Below the pieces are notes generated by a model that saw only the letters and a list, made by a program, of their open reading frames with translations, was not told where the DNA came from and did not search any database. Made by a program: the position numbers and the translations under genes. From Calothrix sp. MO_192.B10 (GTDB taxonomy: Bacteria; Cyanobacteriota; Cyanobacteriia; Cyanobacteriales; Nostocaceae): 64,000 nt of DNA. The stretch lies in contig JASJDS010000097.1 in NCBI GenBank assembly GCA_030065055.1, positions 31,302-95,301 on the forward strand. Reading direction: 5' to 3'. The stretch's first letter is position 1. Each line of letters opens with the position of its first letter. Positions 1 through 8,327 of the stretch are shown in pieces.

Positions 1-1911
1 CAACAGTTCTTCTATGGTAGCTTGTTGAGTTTGCTGACTTTCTACAACCCTTAAGTTAAGTTGACTTTTGAGGTGAGAAATTGCTTGCTGCACTAAATAA
101 GGATGTCCTCCTAAACTCCCCATTAACTCACTCAAACCTTGTTGTCCCAAAACACCATCTAATTTATACTGTTTGGCAAGAGCTTCTACTTGTTGCTGAT
201 TAAATTCAGATAACTCAATTGGGATTCCCACATTAAACGGTGAGTGATTAATGTCTAACTCGGGATATTTTTCAGTGGAATAAACCACCACTAACCGCAG
301 TTTCTTCCAAATCTTACCAATTCTATCCCCTGATTTGGCAGCTTCATACCAACTCCGCAGCAGCAAACAGAATTGGGGAAAAATATCTGGGTATGCAAAC
401 AATCGCTCAAAATTATCTATAGCCAGAATTAAGGGATGTTCAGTAGCTGTTAATAAATACTTTTGAAAATAGCGAGTACAATTTTTGTTTAAACCATAAA
501 TATCTTGCCAGTATTTATCTAATTGGGGTTCTCGTTCCAGACTATCAGTAACATCAACACACACCCACTGTAAAAATGTTTTTAAATTAGCAAGAATATT
601 AACCTCAGCCTGCTTTAAATCTAATTTTGCTGTTTGATAACCCTGCTGTCTACCATAGTCCAGTAACTTCTCCAATAGCAACGTTTTACCCATCTTCTGC
701 GGTGCTTTAATGCGAATTAACGCACCGGGTTGTAAAATCTCCTGATAACATTTCTCTTCAATCGGGGGTCGTTCAATATATATATTTTTGTCTGATTTTG
801 GTTTAACTTCTGGTTCTGTTTTTGCGTAAGGATTCTCATTTAAAGTTTTTTTTTCAGCATACAATTCACTCAAAATTATTCCATCAGATGCCCGCATATA
901 AAGTACTGGTGTGGCAAAATCCCGCCTATCAAGTCCCACTTCCATAGAAATAGCATTGCGGGTTGTCTGGATGGCTGCATCTACGGGGTAGCCTAACGCT
1001 AGGGTGCGGTAAAATTCATCTGCAAACAGCTTGGCGGTGTCATCAAATATAGAATATTGCATGGCGACTACTGCGGGTATTCCCCGACGCACTAAATTTG
1101 GTGCTGTACCTGCAAATACTTGGTTTGCAGACACCGTTGCACCACAACAGGAATTGAGAATAACTAACCCCAAACTATTGTTACCTAAAAAGAAGTTAGC
1201 AAACCTTTCATCATCTAAGAAATTAGCCTTGCCATCTCTATCTACCAGAGCAATGTAGCCTTTATTATCTTTAAATTCTCCGTGTCCAATGAAATGGAAC
1301 ACATTGTAAGGCTTCTCCCGTAGCTTCTGGTTAATATTGCGAATAGTAGCATCTTGTAGCACATCTAACTCTATTTGACTTGCTTCTATGTATTTACCCA
1401 GTGCCGAGCGGATTAACTTCTCTTCCTCAGCAACATCCAGGTGGGCTAAGTTAGTAGGACTGGAAATAACTAGCAGGACTTTCAGGGGTAAACTGGCAGC
1501 TTTAATATCCCGTTTTTGCAGGGGAACATCAATATAGCGAGAGAGTACGGTTTTAATATTGTTTCCGAGAAAGGTGTTTGTTTGTTTGTCGTAGAGAAAT
1601 TCCCAGGGGAGAGCAGCTAACTGGGGAGATTCAAATATTAACCGCAAACGGATATTGTGATTATTTGCTTGTGCCCCTGCTATGGTTGCTTGGAATCGAG
1701 CGTTAATTTGGTTGGGGAAAAGTGCTTGGTATAGCTCGTAACCCAGCCCTTTGAGCAACTCACCATCCTTCACCTGATGCTCAATCAATCTTAGCGTCTG
1801 CTTGGTTCTGTCCATATCCAGGCGTAATTCACCGGAAATATCCCCTTGTTCCGAAGAAGCACGAATCCTTTGATTTTCGTTAACTAATATTTGAAAATCC
1901 TGGTAATTCAT
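1..1911 (-). CDS. CHAT-domain protease fused to AAA-like ATPase, 3' end cut by window edge
   Basis: I read this directly from the minus strand: an open frame of 637 codons from ATG (complement of 1909-1911) to base 1 without a stop. The N-terminal 300 residues form a CHAT (caspase-like) domain: the motif HFIGHGEF carries the likely catalytic His (about residue 210) and LNSCCGA carries the likely catalytic Cys (about 255/256). After a linker, the P-loop APQKMGKT and the acidic strand LILAIDNFE mark a STAND/AAA-like ATPase domain that continues past the edge. Family knowledge: CHAT domains are peptidases often coupled to signalling ATPases and effector modules in cyanobacteria, some in defence. 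The substrate is unknown. The missing C-terminus could hold repeats or an effector. Confidence 0.85.
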   Translation of the reverse strand, partial: MNYQDFQILVNENQRIRASSEQGDISGELRLDMDRTKQTLRLIEHQVKDGELLKGLGYELYQALFPNQINARFQATIAGAQANNHNIRLRLIFESPQLAALPWEFLYDKQTNTFLGNNIKTVLSRYIDVPLQKRDIKAASLPLKVLLVISSPTNLAHLDVAEEEKLIRSALGKYIEASQIELDVLQDATIRNINQKLREKPYNVFHFIGHGEFKDNKGYIALVDRDGKANFLDDERFANFFLGNNSLGLVILNSCCGATVSANQVFAGTAPNLVRRGIPAVVAMQYSIFDDTAKLFADEFYRTLALGYPVDAAIQTTRNAISMEVGLDRRDFATPVLYMRASDGIILSELYAEKKTLNENPYAKTEPEVKPKSDKNIYIERPPIEEKCYQEILQPGALIRIKAPQKMGKTLLLEKLLDYGRQQGYQTAKLDLKQAEVNILANLKTFLQWVCVDVTDSLEREPQLDKYWQDIYGLNKNCTRYFQKYLLTATEHPLILAIDNFERLFAYPDIFPQFCLLLRSWYEAAKSGDRIGKIWKKLRLVVVYSTEKYPELDINHSPFNVGIPIELSEFNQQQVEALAKQYKLDGVLGQQGLSELMGSLGGHPYLVQQAISHLKSQLNLRVVESQQTQQATIEELL

Positions 1912-2029
1912 TGGACTGAGATTTGGCAATGGCAATACTTTATCACCTACAGCTTGTAACAAGGAATTTCCGGGCTATAACTTACGTGCTGTAAAAAATA
2001 ATTCTACCACCCTATTGCAGTGTGCCCAA

Positions 2030-2120
2030 TATAGCGCTACGCGCAAGTAATAAGTAATAAGCTTACTAATCAAGGGTTGTAGCTCTCAAAAATGTCCTAA
2101 CCTAGTCACGTAGCGCTATA
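2030..2120. mobile_element. MITE-like insertion with 12-bp terminal inverted repeats
   Basis: Ends are TATAGCGCTACG and CGTAGCGCTATA, perfect inverted repeats. It interrupts repeat block 1: the other copy (15606-15890) runs straight through this point, so the insertion is younger than the duplication. TATA on both sides could be a target duplication. 91 bp, no coding capacity. Confidence 0.7.
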
Positions 2121-2227
2121 TATATGGGCATTGCAAACTTACAAACCAGAGTGGGCAAAGGTTTACGAGCCTTCCTATTATTTGGGATAAATGTTATGCC
2201 ATTTTGAAAAAAGAATAGGACAGACAA

Positions 2228-2291
2228 GTAGGGGCACGGCATCAGAGTGATAATTTTATACACCAAAAGATTGTGGATGCCGTGCCCTTAC
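2228..2291. repeat. GGGGCACGGCATC inverted-repeat module, copy 1
   Basis: GTAGGGGCACGGCATC and GATGCCGTGCCCTTAC form a long hairpin with about 35 bases between the arms. Further copies are at 15792-15855, 17640-17703 and, more diverged, 33093-33154. It is a dispersed cyanobacterial-style palindrome. Confidence 0.75.
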
Positions 2292-2367
2292 GAATCATGT
2301 ATGTGTCGCCAACATTCTAGAAGTGATATTTTCAAATTTATTGTAGTGGACTGACACGCCTAAAAAT

Positions 2368-2442
2368 GTAGGTTGGGTTGAGCGGTAGGGAAACCCAACA
2401 AAGCTTTACTGGTGTTGGGTTTCATTCTTCAACCCAACCTAC
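2368..2442. repeat. Hairpin repeat of the GTAGGTTGGGTT type
   Basis: The outer arms GTAGGTTGGGTTGA and TCAACCCAACCTAC are perfect inverted repeats, and AAACCCAACA / TGTTGGGTTT pair inside them. Related fragments occur near 34645-34677 and 56305-56355. Confidence 0.7.
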
Positions 2443-2496
2443 ACTTAATGCATCATTTTAACCTTGCCACGCCAGTAAGTTGCGAATTTATAAATC

Positions 2497-2637
2497 TAAA
2501 TTTGTGCCGTAACCCAACATTGTATGGAAATATTTATAGTGTTAATTTGAATCTTTGTATTGGGCATTTTGTTGTTTATATATTTTCTCTTTTTCTGATA
2601 TCGTGTGTTGGGTTCCACTTTGTTACACCCAACCTAC
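2497..2637. repeat. Direct-repeat block 2, left copy
   Basis: About 140 bp nearly identical, and in the same orientation, to 15310-15449 (starts TAAATTTGTGCCGTAACCC, ends CACCCAACCTAC). With block 1 it brackets the peptide cluster on both sides. The predicted small plus-strand reading frame across it is not a credible gene. Confidence 0.8.
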
Positions 2638-2725
2638 CTCATATCTTGCACCTGCACCCTATAAGGGTGAGGCTATACAATCAAAGCCTGCCTACGCAGG
2701 CTAATAAACCTGATTTCTCGTGTTA

Positions 2726-2790
2726 TTGATAAAAATATATGTTTATTAATGACATAAAAAATCAGTATTAATACTTTGATGCAAGATGTC
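2726..2790. repeat. AT-rich repeat ending in GATGCAAGATGTC
   Basis: This is an inverted copy of 36536-36602 (GATATCTTGCACCAAAGTATTAATACTG and AT-rich tail). The end TGCAAGAT(A/G)T is shared with the 109-bp element family described at 37554 and 38496. Confidence 0.6.
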
Positions 2791-2831
2791 AGCTACGAAT
2801 CATGTTGATTTTTGCAGCTGTTGCTTTGTAA

Positions 2832-2893
2832 CAACTGTCAACTGTCAACCGTCAACCGTCAACCGTCAACTATCAACTATCAACCACCAACCA
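2832..2893. repeat. Short tandem heptamer repeat (GTCAACC-type)
   Basis: Eight or so tandem units of a 7-bp motif (GTCAACC with variants). It lies just downstream of the HlyD-family gene. The same heptamer in the opposite orientation is at 51941-52018. Confidence 0.85.
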
Positions 2894-2927
2894 TTATCTC
2901 ATCACCTAGCATTACTGAATCGGTGTT

Positions 2928-4544
2928 CTAGTAAATGCCACTCCATTCTCGGAGGAGCGGTAAAATAAGAGTTATGGGAGCTTGTTTTTCCACTGTAACG
3001 CGGGCAGTCGCTGTGGTACCAGAGGAGACTTGCAAATTGGCTGGACCCTGGGAAGAAGACCACCTGTAGCCGCTAGGGGTAGAGGAGTCAGGCTGTAATT
3101 GTGCCCGTACTTCGATTACGGGTCCAACCTCAGAGATCAAATCTTCTACTAATTCAGCATTGCCTACAAGAGTTGTAGCTCCCTCTTTAGTCATGGGAAA
3201 AGCTGAAACTTGGGTTACAGTGCCCACAATGCCGCCAAATCGCTCTCGACGTACTGTATCCGGTGTCACGTAAATTTCCATTCCTTGCTTAATTTTTTTG
3301 CCATCACTGACGGGAAAATAGATAATACCAACTATTGGTTTAGAATCATTTAATTGGATAGAACCAATGCGAGTTGCGGGGCTGAGAACTGAGCCGTTGC
3401 TAGCAGTAAGTTCGAGAATACAGCCGGCCAGAGGGCTTTCTATGGTTCTGTTGTCTTGATATTGTTTTGATAATTGGGCTATATTGTGCTTGACTTCCTG
3501 AATTTTATTTCTGCGTTGGCTAGAAGCTTCTAAATTTTGCTGTTGCAGTCTTTTTTGTTGAGTATTTAACTCTTGTGACTCAGCTTTTAACTGAGAAATT
3601 GTACTGAGGTTTTCTCGATACTTTTGTTGAATTTCAGTTTCCTTGACATCAAGCTCTCTCACCTGTGCTTGATATTGGCTGATGGTACTGAGATTATCTA
3701 AATATTTTTGTTCGACTTCTGTTTCCTGAACATCTAACTGCTTCAAATCGGCTTCTAGCTTCAAGATATTCTGAATATTTTGTTGATATTCTTGTTCTGC
3801 TTGTAGAACCTGATCGCTAGAGATGGCTCCTTGCTTAGATAGCAATCGCCGCTTTTCAAATCTTTCTTTTAAGCTAGGAACTAGAGCATGAGCATCTTGG
3901 AGGTTTTTCTGTAGACTTTTTTTTTGCTCCTTAATTGCTTTAATTCCTTTATCTTTAAGGATCGGTGTCATTGCTTGAGCAGCCCGGAGTTTTTTTTGCA
4001 GACTAGCTCGTTCTTGTTTGATTGCTTCTATTCCTCGATCTTTAAGGACTGGACTCAAGGCTAGAGCATCTTGAAGACGTTGGCGCTTGCTGAGTTGCTG
4101 TTGCTTAATTGCCAAAGTTTCTAGATTGGTACGCTGTTTCTCAAGAGTGCTAGCCTCTTGTCCTTGGGACTGTAATTGTACCAATTTGTCCTTTTCTTGC
4201 TGTAGTTTTTGCCTAATATCTGAGGGGTCGATGGTTGCTAGTACATCTCCTTTTTTAACGCAATCTCCAACCTTAACAGGAAGATCTTTGAGTTGACCTT
4301 GAACGGGAGACTCAATCTTGACAACGCGACGGGGGCGAATTAGCACTCCTTTACTGTTAACATTAATGGGAATTTTGCCAAAAATGCTCCAGATTAGAGC
4401 GATCGCTACTAATCCTCCTAATGTTGCTAAAGGGAGCCAGTTCCGTCGGCTGACTACCTGCATTAACTGGTCTAGCTGTTCAGGAGAAGATAACCGTTCT
4501 ACTGATTCTTGTCTAAAAATATTGCTTTTTCTTTTGGTTTCCAT
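2928..4544 (-). CDS. HlyD-family membrane fusion protein of NHLM-type bacteriocin export
   Basis: The 538-aa product is the periplasmic adaptor that should link the ABC exporter to an outer-membrane channel. There is one membrane segment at about residues 36-54, a biotinyl-lipoyl-like half (IESPVQGQLKDLPVKVGD, about 78-95), a long coiled coil to about 365, and the second lipoyl/beta-barrel half (ESPLAGCILELTASNGS onward). The coiled coil contains internal repeats: a 29-residue unit of the form LQDALALSPVLKDRGIEAIK occurs about 2.5 times at 157-229, and a second unit of about 30 residues (ETEVEQKYLDNLSTISQ / ETEIQQKYRENLSTISQ) follows. It is the last gene of the peptide cluster, 467 bp after the ABC gene with a repeat element between them. 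I infer the NHLM subfamily from the neighbours. Confidence 0.88.
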   Translation of the reverse strand: METKRKSNIFRQESVERLSSPEQLDQLMQVVSRRNWLPLATLGGLVAIALIWSIFGKIPINVNSKGVLIRPRRVVKIESPVQGQLKDLPVKVGDCVKKGDVLATIDPSDIRQKLQQEKDKLVQLQSQGQEASTLEKQRTNLETLAIKQQQLSKRQRLQDALALSPVLKDRGIEAIKQERASLQKKLRAAQAMTPILKDKGIKAIKEQKKSLQKNLQDAHALVPSLKERFEKRRLLSKQGAISSDQVLQAEQEYQQNIQNILKLEADLKQLDVQETEVEQKYLDNLSTISQYQAQVRELDVKETEIQQKYRENLSTISQLKAESQELNTQQKRLQQQNLEASSQRRNKIQEVKHNIAQLSKQYQDNRTIESPLAGCILELTASNGSVLSPATRIGSIQLNDSKPIVGIIYFPVSDGKKIKQGMEIYVTPDTVRRERFGGIVGTVTQVSAFPMTKEGATTLVGNAELVEDLISEVGPVIEVRAQLQPDSSTPSGYRWSSSQGPANLQVSSGTTATARVTVEKQAPITLILPLLREWSGIY

Positions 4545-4743
4545 TGGATTAGTTTGATTAAGATTTGCTGAATTTGTGATTTTTAAATTTCATATTCGCT
4601 CTTCAGTAACGCCGAAAATTTAGAATAAAAGTTAGTAAATATAATTATTTTCAAAATTATTGTGTTTTAAAAAAGGATTAAAGCTTAAGTTAATACACAT
4701 TTAACTTGCTTAATATGTCAGTTGAAAAAGTTGCTTCAACCTC

Positions 4744-4975
4744 ATAACTTGCAGCATTCTCAATTAGCCCAGATTTCCGCCTGGGAATGAATTCCCAGTC
4801 TCAAAGACAAAGTCTGATAAATCAGACTGGGAAAGACAGGAGAGCGCGTTTCAACGTGCTTGGTTTATTAGCGATTCGGCTACGCTCATCGCTAACACTG
4901 AGCGAAGTCGAAGTGTTAGCCTTGAAATTTATTTCAAGGTGGGAATGTGGGCTACACGATATTGGTGCAAGTTAT
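4744..4975. mobile_element. 232-bp multi-hairpin element A, copy 1
   Basis: Terminal inverted repeats ATAACTTGCAGCA / TGGTGCAAGTTAT. The interior is a chain of small palindromes: GGGAATGAATTCCC, AGTCTGATAAATCAGACT, CGTTTCAACGTG, AACACTGAGCG...AGTGTT and CCTTGAAATTTATTTCAAGG. An inverted copy of exactly 232 bp is at 29696-29927, and a third, interrupted by another element, is at 37456-37753. It fills the gap between the HlyD and ABC genes. No protein is encoded. Confidence 0.8.
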
Positions 4976-5011
4976 TAGTTCAACTCAACTTTTATCCGTC
5001 CTGTCTTCAGC

Positions 5012-7933
5012 TTATTCCAACTGTCTAGCAACTAAGCGAGCAAACAATCCCTCTTCCCCGATTAATTCGGCAAATGAACCGGACTGAACTACTCTACCAG
5101 CTTCGAGAACATAAATGCGGTCTGCATGACGAATCGTACTCAGACGATGAGCAATGACAATACGGGTGACGCTGAGAGTTGATAAACTTTGAGTCACCAC
5201 TGCTTGGGTGCGGTTATCTAAAGCACTAGTAGCTTCATCCATGAGAATTATTTTTGGTTTTCCAATTAAGGCGCGAGCAATAAGTAATCTTTGCCGTTGT
5301 CCTCCTGATAAATTACTTCCTCCTTCGCTGACAATAGTATGCATACCCATAGGCATTTGTTCGATATCTTCAGCTAAACCAGCCATTTCTGCGGCTTTCC
5401 AAGCTTCGTTGAGGGTTATCAAAGCTCCACAGGCGATATTGTCAAAAATTGAACTTTGTTGAAGGCGACCGTTTTGCAGGACTACTCCTAACTGTCGTCG
5501 CACTGAGATCAAATCTAGCCCTGCCAGGTCTTGCCCATCGTAGTATACTGTGCCACTTTCAGGAATCTCAAATCCCAGTAAAAGCCGAAATAAGGTTGAT
5601 TTACCACTGCCACTTGGTCCGACGATGGCAATAAATTCCCCTGGATTAGCTTCAATGCAGACATTATCGAGAATTAGTGGACCATCTGCTCGATAACGAA
5701 AGGTGATATGATCTAAAACTATCCGTCCCCCTAAACGACCAGAATCAGTCCGATTGGGGTCATATTCAGTTGGGGCTTGGACTATTGACTTGGTTCGCTC
5801 CCACAGAGGAACAATACCTAAAATATCTGTGAGGGTATTACTCAAATTGGTAACGCCGCTAATAAAGGTACCGAAAGCAGCATAAAAAGCCAGAAATGTC
5901 CCTGCTGTGAAGTTAATTGGTTTACCCTCTGCTTGGGCTATTTGCATAAACCAGATGGTAAACCAAAATAGTAGTACGGAACTAATTAGGGGTAAAGCTT
6001 CGTTAAAAGTAGAGATCGCATCATTAATCTGTTGGATGCCAAAGGTTAGCTTAGTTTTTTGGCTGTATTTCTCTGCCCAAGTTGCAAAGGCTCGTTCCTC
6101 TGCTGCTGCTACCCGCAGTTTGGCAACCCCACCAATTAGTTGTACGGTAAGTCCATCGATTTCACCATCGAGCTTTTCTTGTTGACGTTCTTTACCGACT
6201 AAGAGAATGCCAGAAGTTATGGTGACGATCGCTGCCACAATCGATATTCCCAAACCAATCAGGGCTAGTTTGACATTATAAACAAACATCAGTCCTAAAT
6301 TGAGCAGAGAAAAAATACCACTGAGTAGGGTGCGTTGAGTAGCACCAGTGAGTTGACTGCGGATTTGACGAACTGCTAGGAGACGATTGACCATATCTCC
6401 AGAGGTGTACTGGCGGAAAAAAGCAGGAGTTATTTTTAATAGCCGGTCCCAAACTGCCAACTGTAAATTAACGTCAGTAGCATTTTCAACTCGCAGGGTA
6501 ATAAATCCTTGAGATAGTTGAAAAGCTGATTTTCCCAAAGCAGCGGCGAATAGGGCTAGTCCAATTTGCCATAAAAGAAGGCGATCGCTATCAGGAATTG
6601 CTTTATCTATCAACATTCCAGTCCCCTGAGGAACTACCATACCCAGGAGTGTAGTTAGTGCGCCGACTAGAACAATCAGGAGAATATCTTGTTGATAACC
6701 TTCGATGCCAAACTGAAATAGTTCAACAAAGTTCTGCACTACCAGAGGTAAGGGGCGATAGAAAACGTAGGCACTAGTTGCTATAGTTTGAGCGACTGTT
6801 TTTGTTACTGGGGTGCGGGTTTCCCGAACGGGGTCGAATAGGAGATATTTGCCCCCCTCCTGGTTAGGTAACAAAGCTACAGGGGAATTATCCTCGGCTA
6901 TATAGGCAAGAAGAGGGCCATGTTCTCGTTGCCACCAATTTCCCACTAACTGGACGCGACGAATCCGACATTGAGAAGCACGGGCGATCGCTTCTAGGGG
7001 TTCTTGGAGTAAGCTGGGTTCCTCTGAAGGGGCGGGGGGTTGAATTTTAATCTTTTGTACCCTACCGACTGCTCCAGCCGCAATTAGCAATGGCGTTCCT
7101 AGCTGCTCAAAAGTTATTTGTTGGGGCTGTAAAACTGAGGCTAGCTTACCTAAAGCCGAAGAGGTTAATTGCTGATTAAGTTTTTCTCTGGCTTGAAAAC
7201 GACGAAATTCTGCTTGCTTTCTCTCTTGGGTGTAGAAATCTAAAGCGTAGCAGAAGTAGCTGTGGAAAATCCCTAAACTAGTTGATAATTGTTCCCGGTT
7301 GTCATATTCAAATGTGGGGATAACATTAATTTCCGTAGGACTGGTTGCTGTTAACCACATGCCTTTAACCAGAGGGAACCAAGGAGAGTGCTGATCTAAG
7401 AGTAAATCGGAAAATCCCCTGCAACTTGTTCTGCCTTGAGTTACTTTAACCCAGATAATTTGCTTAGGAGGAGGTTGAATTAATTGATTAGTTTCCAGGG
7501 AATAGGGAGTTGGTAGGAAACAAGGAGAAAGTGTAGTATTTTCTGGAATTAGGGTTTTCTGGGAAGACTCAAAGGTAATAGTTTCTCCTAAATGTCGCAA
7601 CCAGCCCTCCAAAAGTGCGATCGCTTGATGCTCTCCTCTAGCAATTTGTTCCCCAATATCTTCTAAAGAAAGTTGCTGAAGTTCTACATCTTCTATGGCA
7701 ACTGCTAAAATACCCAATTGTTGAGTGACTGTTACCCCACATAAAATTTCACCCGGATTAACACTGAATAAATAGCGACGCTCACCTATTGCCTGTTGAT
7801 TACTAATTTGGGTCGCAAATAGTGATACTTGTCCTGAGATCACCAGCCACACCACTTCAGGATTAAGCAGTACAAAAGGCTGATTACTTTTAAGTTTGTC
7901 AACTTTGGCAGTGAGCTTTTGCTGAGGAATCAT
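5012..7933 (-). CDS. NHLM-type bacteriocin ABC transporter, permease/ATPase without peptidase domain
   Basis: 973 aa. The first 360 residues are a regulatory-looking N-terminal part with a cyclic-nucleotide-binding-like fold at its start (inferred from VVWLVISGQVSLFA and following strands). It is followed by a six-helix ABC exporter membrane domain (about 410-690) and a nucleotide-binding domain with Walker A GPSGSGKST, signature LSGGQRQR and Walker B IILMDEATSALD. There is no C39 peptidase domain. In NHLM systems this protein accompanies a peptidase-containing ABC protein and an HlyD adaptor, as here, and the two may form a heterodimeric exporter (inference). The gene starts 394 bp downstream of the peptidase-ABC gene. 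Confidence 0.92.
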   Translation of the reverse strand: MIPQQKLTAKVDKLKSNQPFVLLNPEVVWLVISGQVSLFATQISNQQAIGERRYLFSVNPGEILCGVTVTQQLGILAVAIEDVELQQLSLEDIGEQIARGEHQAIALLEGWLRHLGETITFESSQKTLIPENTTLSPCFLPTPYSLETNQLIQPPPKQIIWVKVTQGRTSCRGFSDLLLDQHSPWFPLVKGMWLTATSPTEINVIPTFEYDNREQLSTSLGIFHSYFCYALDFYTQERKQAEFRRFQAREKLNQQLTSSALGKLASVLQPQQITFEQLGTPLLIAAGAVGRVQKIKIQPPAPSEEPSLLQEPLEAIARASQCRIRRVQLVGNWWQREHGPLLAYIAEDNSPVALLPNQEGGKYLLFDPVRETRTPVTKTVAQTIATSAYVFYRPLPLVVQNFVELFQFGIEGYQQDILLIVLVGALTTLLGMVVPQGTGMLIDKAIPDSDRLLLWQIGLALFAAALGKSAFQLSQGFITLRVENATDVNLQLAVWDRLLKITPAFFRQYTSGDMVNRLLAVRQIRSQLTGATQRTLLSGIFSLLNLGLMFVYNVKLALIGLGISIVAAIVTITSGILLVGKERQQEKLDGEIDGLTVQLIGGVAKLRVAAAEERAFATWAEKYSQKTKLTFGIQQINDAISTFNEALPLISSVLLFWFTIWFMQIAQAEGKPINFTAGTFLAFYAAFGTFISGVTNLSNTLTDILGIVPLWERTKSIVQAPTEYDPNRTDSGRLGGRIVLDHITFRYRADGPLILDNVCIEANPGEFIAIVGPSGSGKSTLFRLLLGFEIPESGTVYYDGQDLAGLDLISVRRQLGVVLQNGRLQQSSIFDNIACGALITLNEAWKAAEMAGLAEDIEQMPMGMHTIVSEGGSNLSGGQRQRLLIARALIGKPKIILMDEATSALDNRTQAVVTQSLSTLSVTRIVIAHRLSTIRHADRIYVLEAGRVVQSGSFAELIGEEGLFARLVARQLE

Positions 7934-7940
7934 GTCATTT

Positions 7941-7974
7941 CAGTCATCAGTTATCAGTTATCAGTTATCAGTGT
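7941..7974. repeat. Short tandem heptamer repeat (AGTTATC)
   Basis: About four to five units of AGTTATC directly upstream of the ABC gene start at 7933, in the gap between two exporter genes. Confidence 0.8.
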
Positions 7975-8109
7975 GTTTATAAATAAAAAATAAAATTATT
8001 GTAGGGTGTGTTAGACGCACGACTATATGTTGGTTTGATACAAAATCTTAATGCGTCTAACGCACCATCTGTCATTACTGCTTGGGGGCAAATTTTTACT
8101 TATTCAAAC

Positions 8110-8248
8110 GGCGTTGCTGATCGGAAGTATGAATTTGTCTCACGCAAAGGCGCATTAGACGCGGAGCGGCTTCCCGAAGGGTAGACGCAAAGAATGGTTG
8201 TTTATTCACGTCGAAAAATGTAAATTTATACTCTCATTCAGCAACGTC
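8110..8248. mobile_element. MITE-like element with GGCGTTGCTGA ends
   Basis: Ends GGCGTTGCTGA and TCAGCAACGTC are inverted repeats that extend imperfectly inward (GAAGTATGAATTT / AAATTTATACTCTC). One end of a related element is at 41172-41220, and a shorter relative with the same tips is at 34546-34637. No coding capacity. It fills most of the 394-bp gap between the two ABC genes. Confidence 0.65.
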
Positions 8249-8327
8249 AGAGTTTTAAATATCCTCATTTTTTAATTTCATATTTCAATTGGCACTGCCT
8301 TGTTTCTTAAGAGTAGATAACTTGATG

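Larger units (their letters stand above)
1943..2350. repeat. Direct-repeat block 1, left copy (upstream of CHAT gene)
   Basis: This stretch matches 15606-15890 in the same orientation: a shared start (ctacagcttgtaa, then ggaatttccgggctataac), a shared middle (ccattttgaaaaaagaatag) and the same GGGGCACGGCATC inverted-repeat module at its right side. This copy carries an extra 91-bp insertion at 2030-2120 that the other copy lacks. No coding capacity is seen. Confidence 0.8.

Noticed and set aside
2412..2968. Small plus-strand frames between the CHAT and HlyD genes
   Set aside because: They cross direct repeats, palindromes and a tandem heptamer; composition is not that of a protein.
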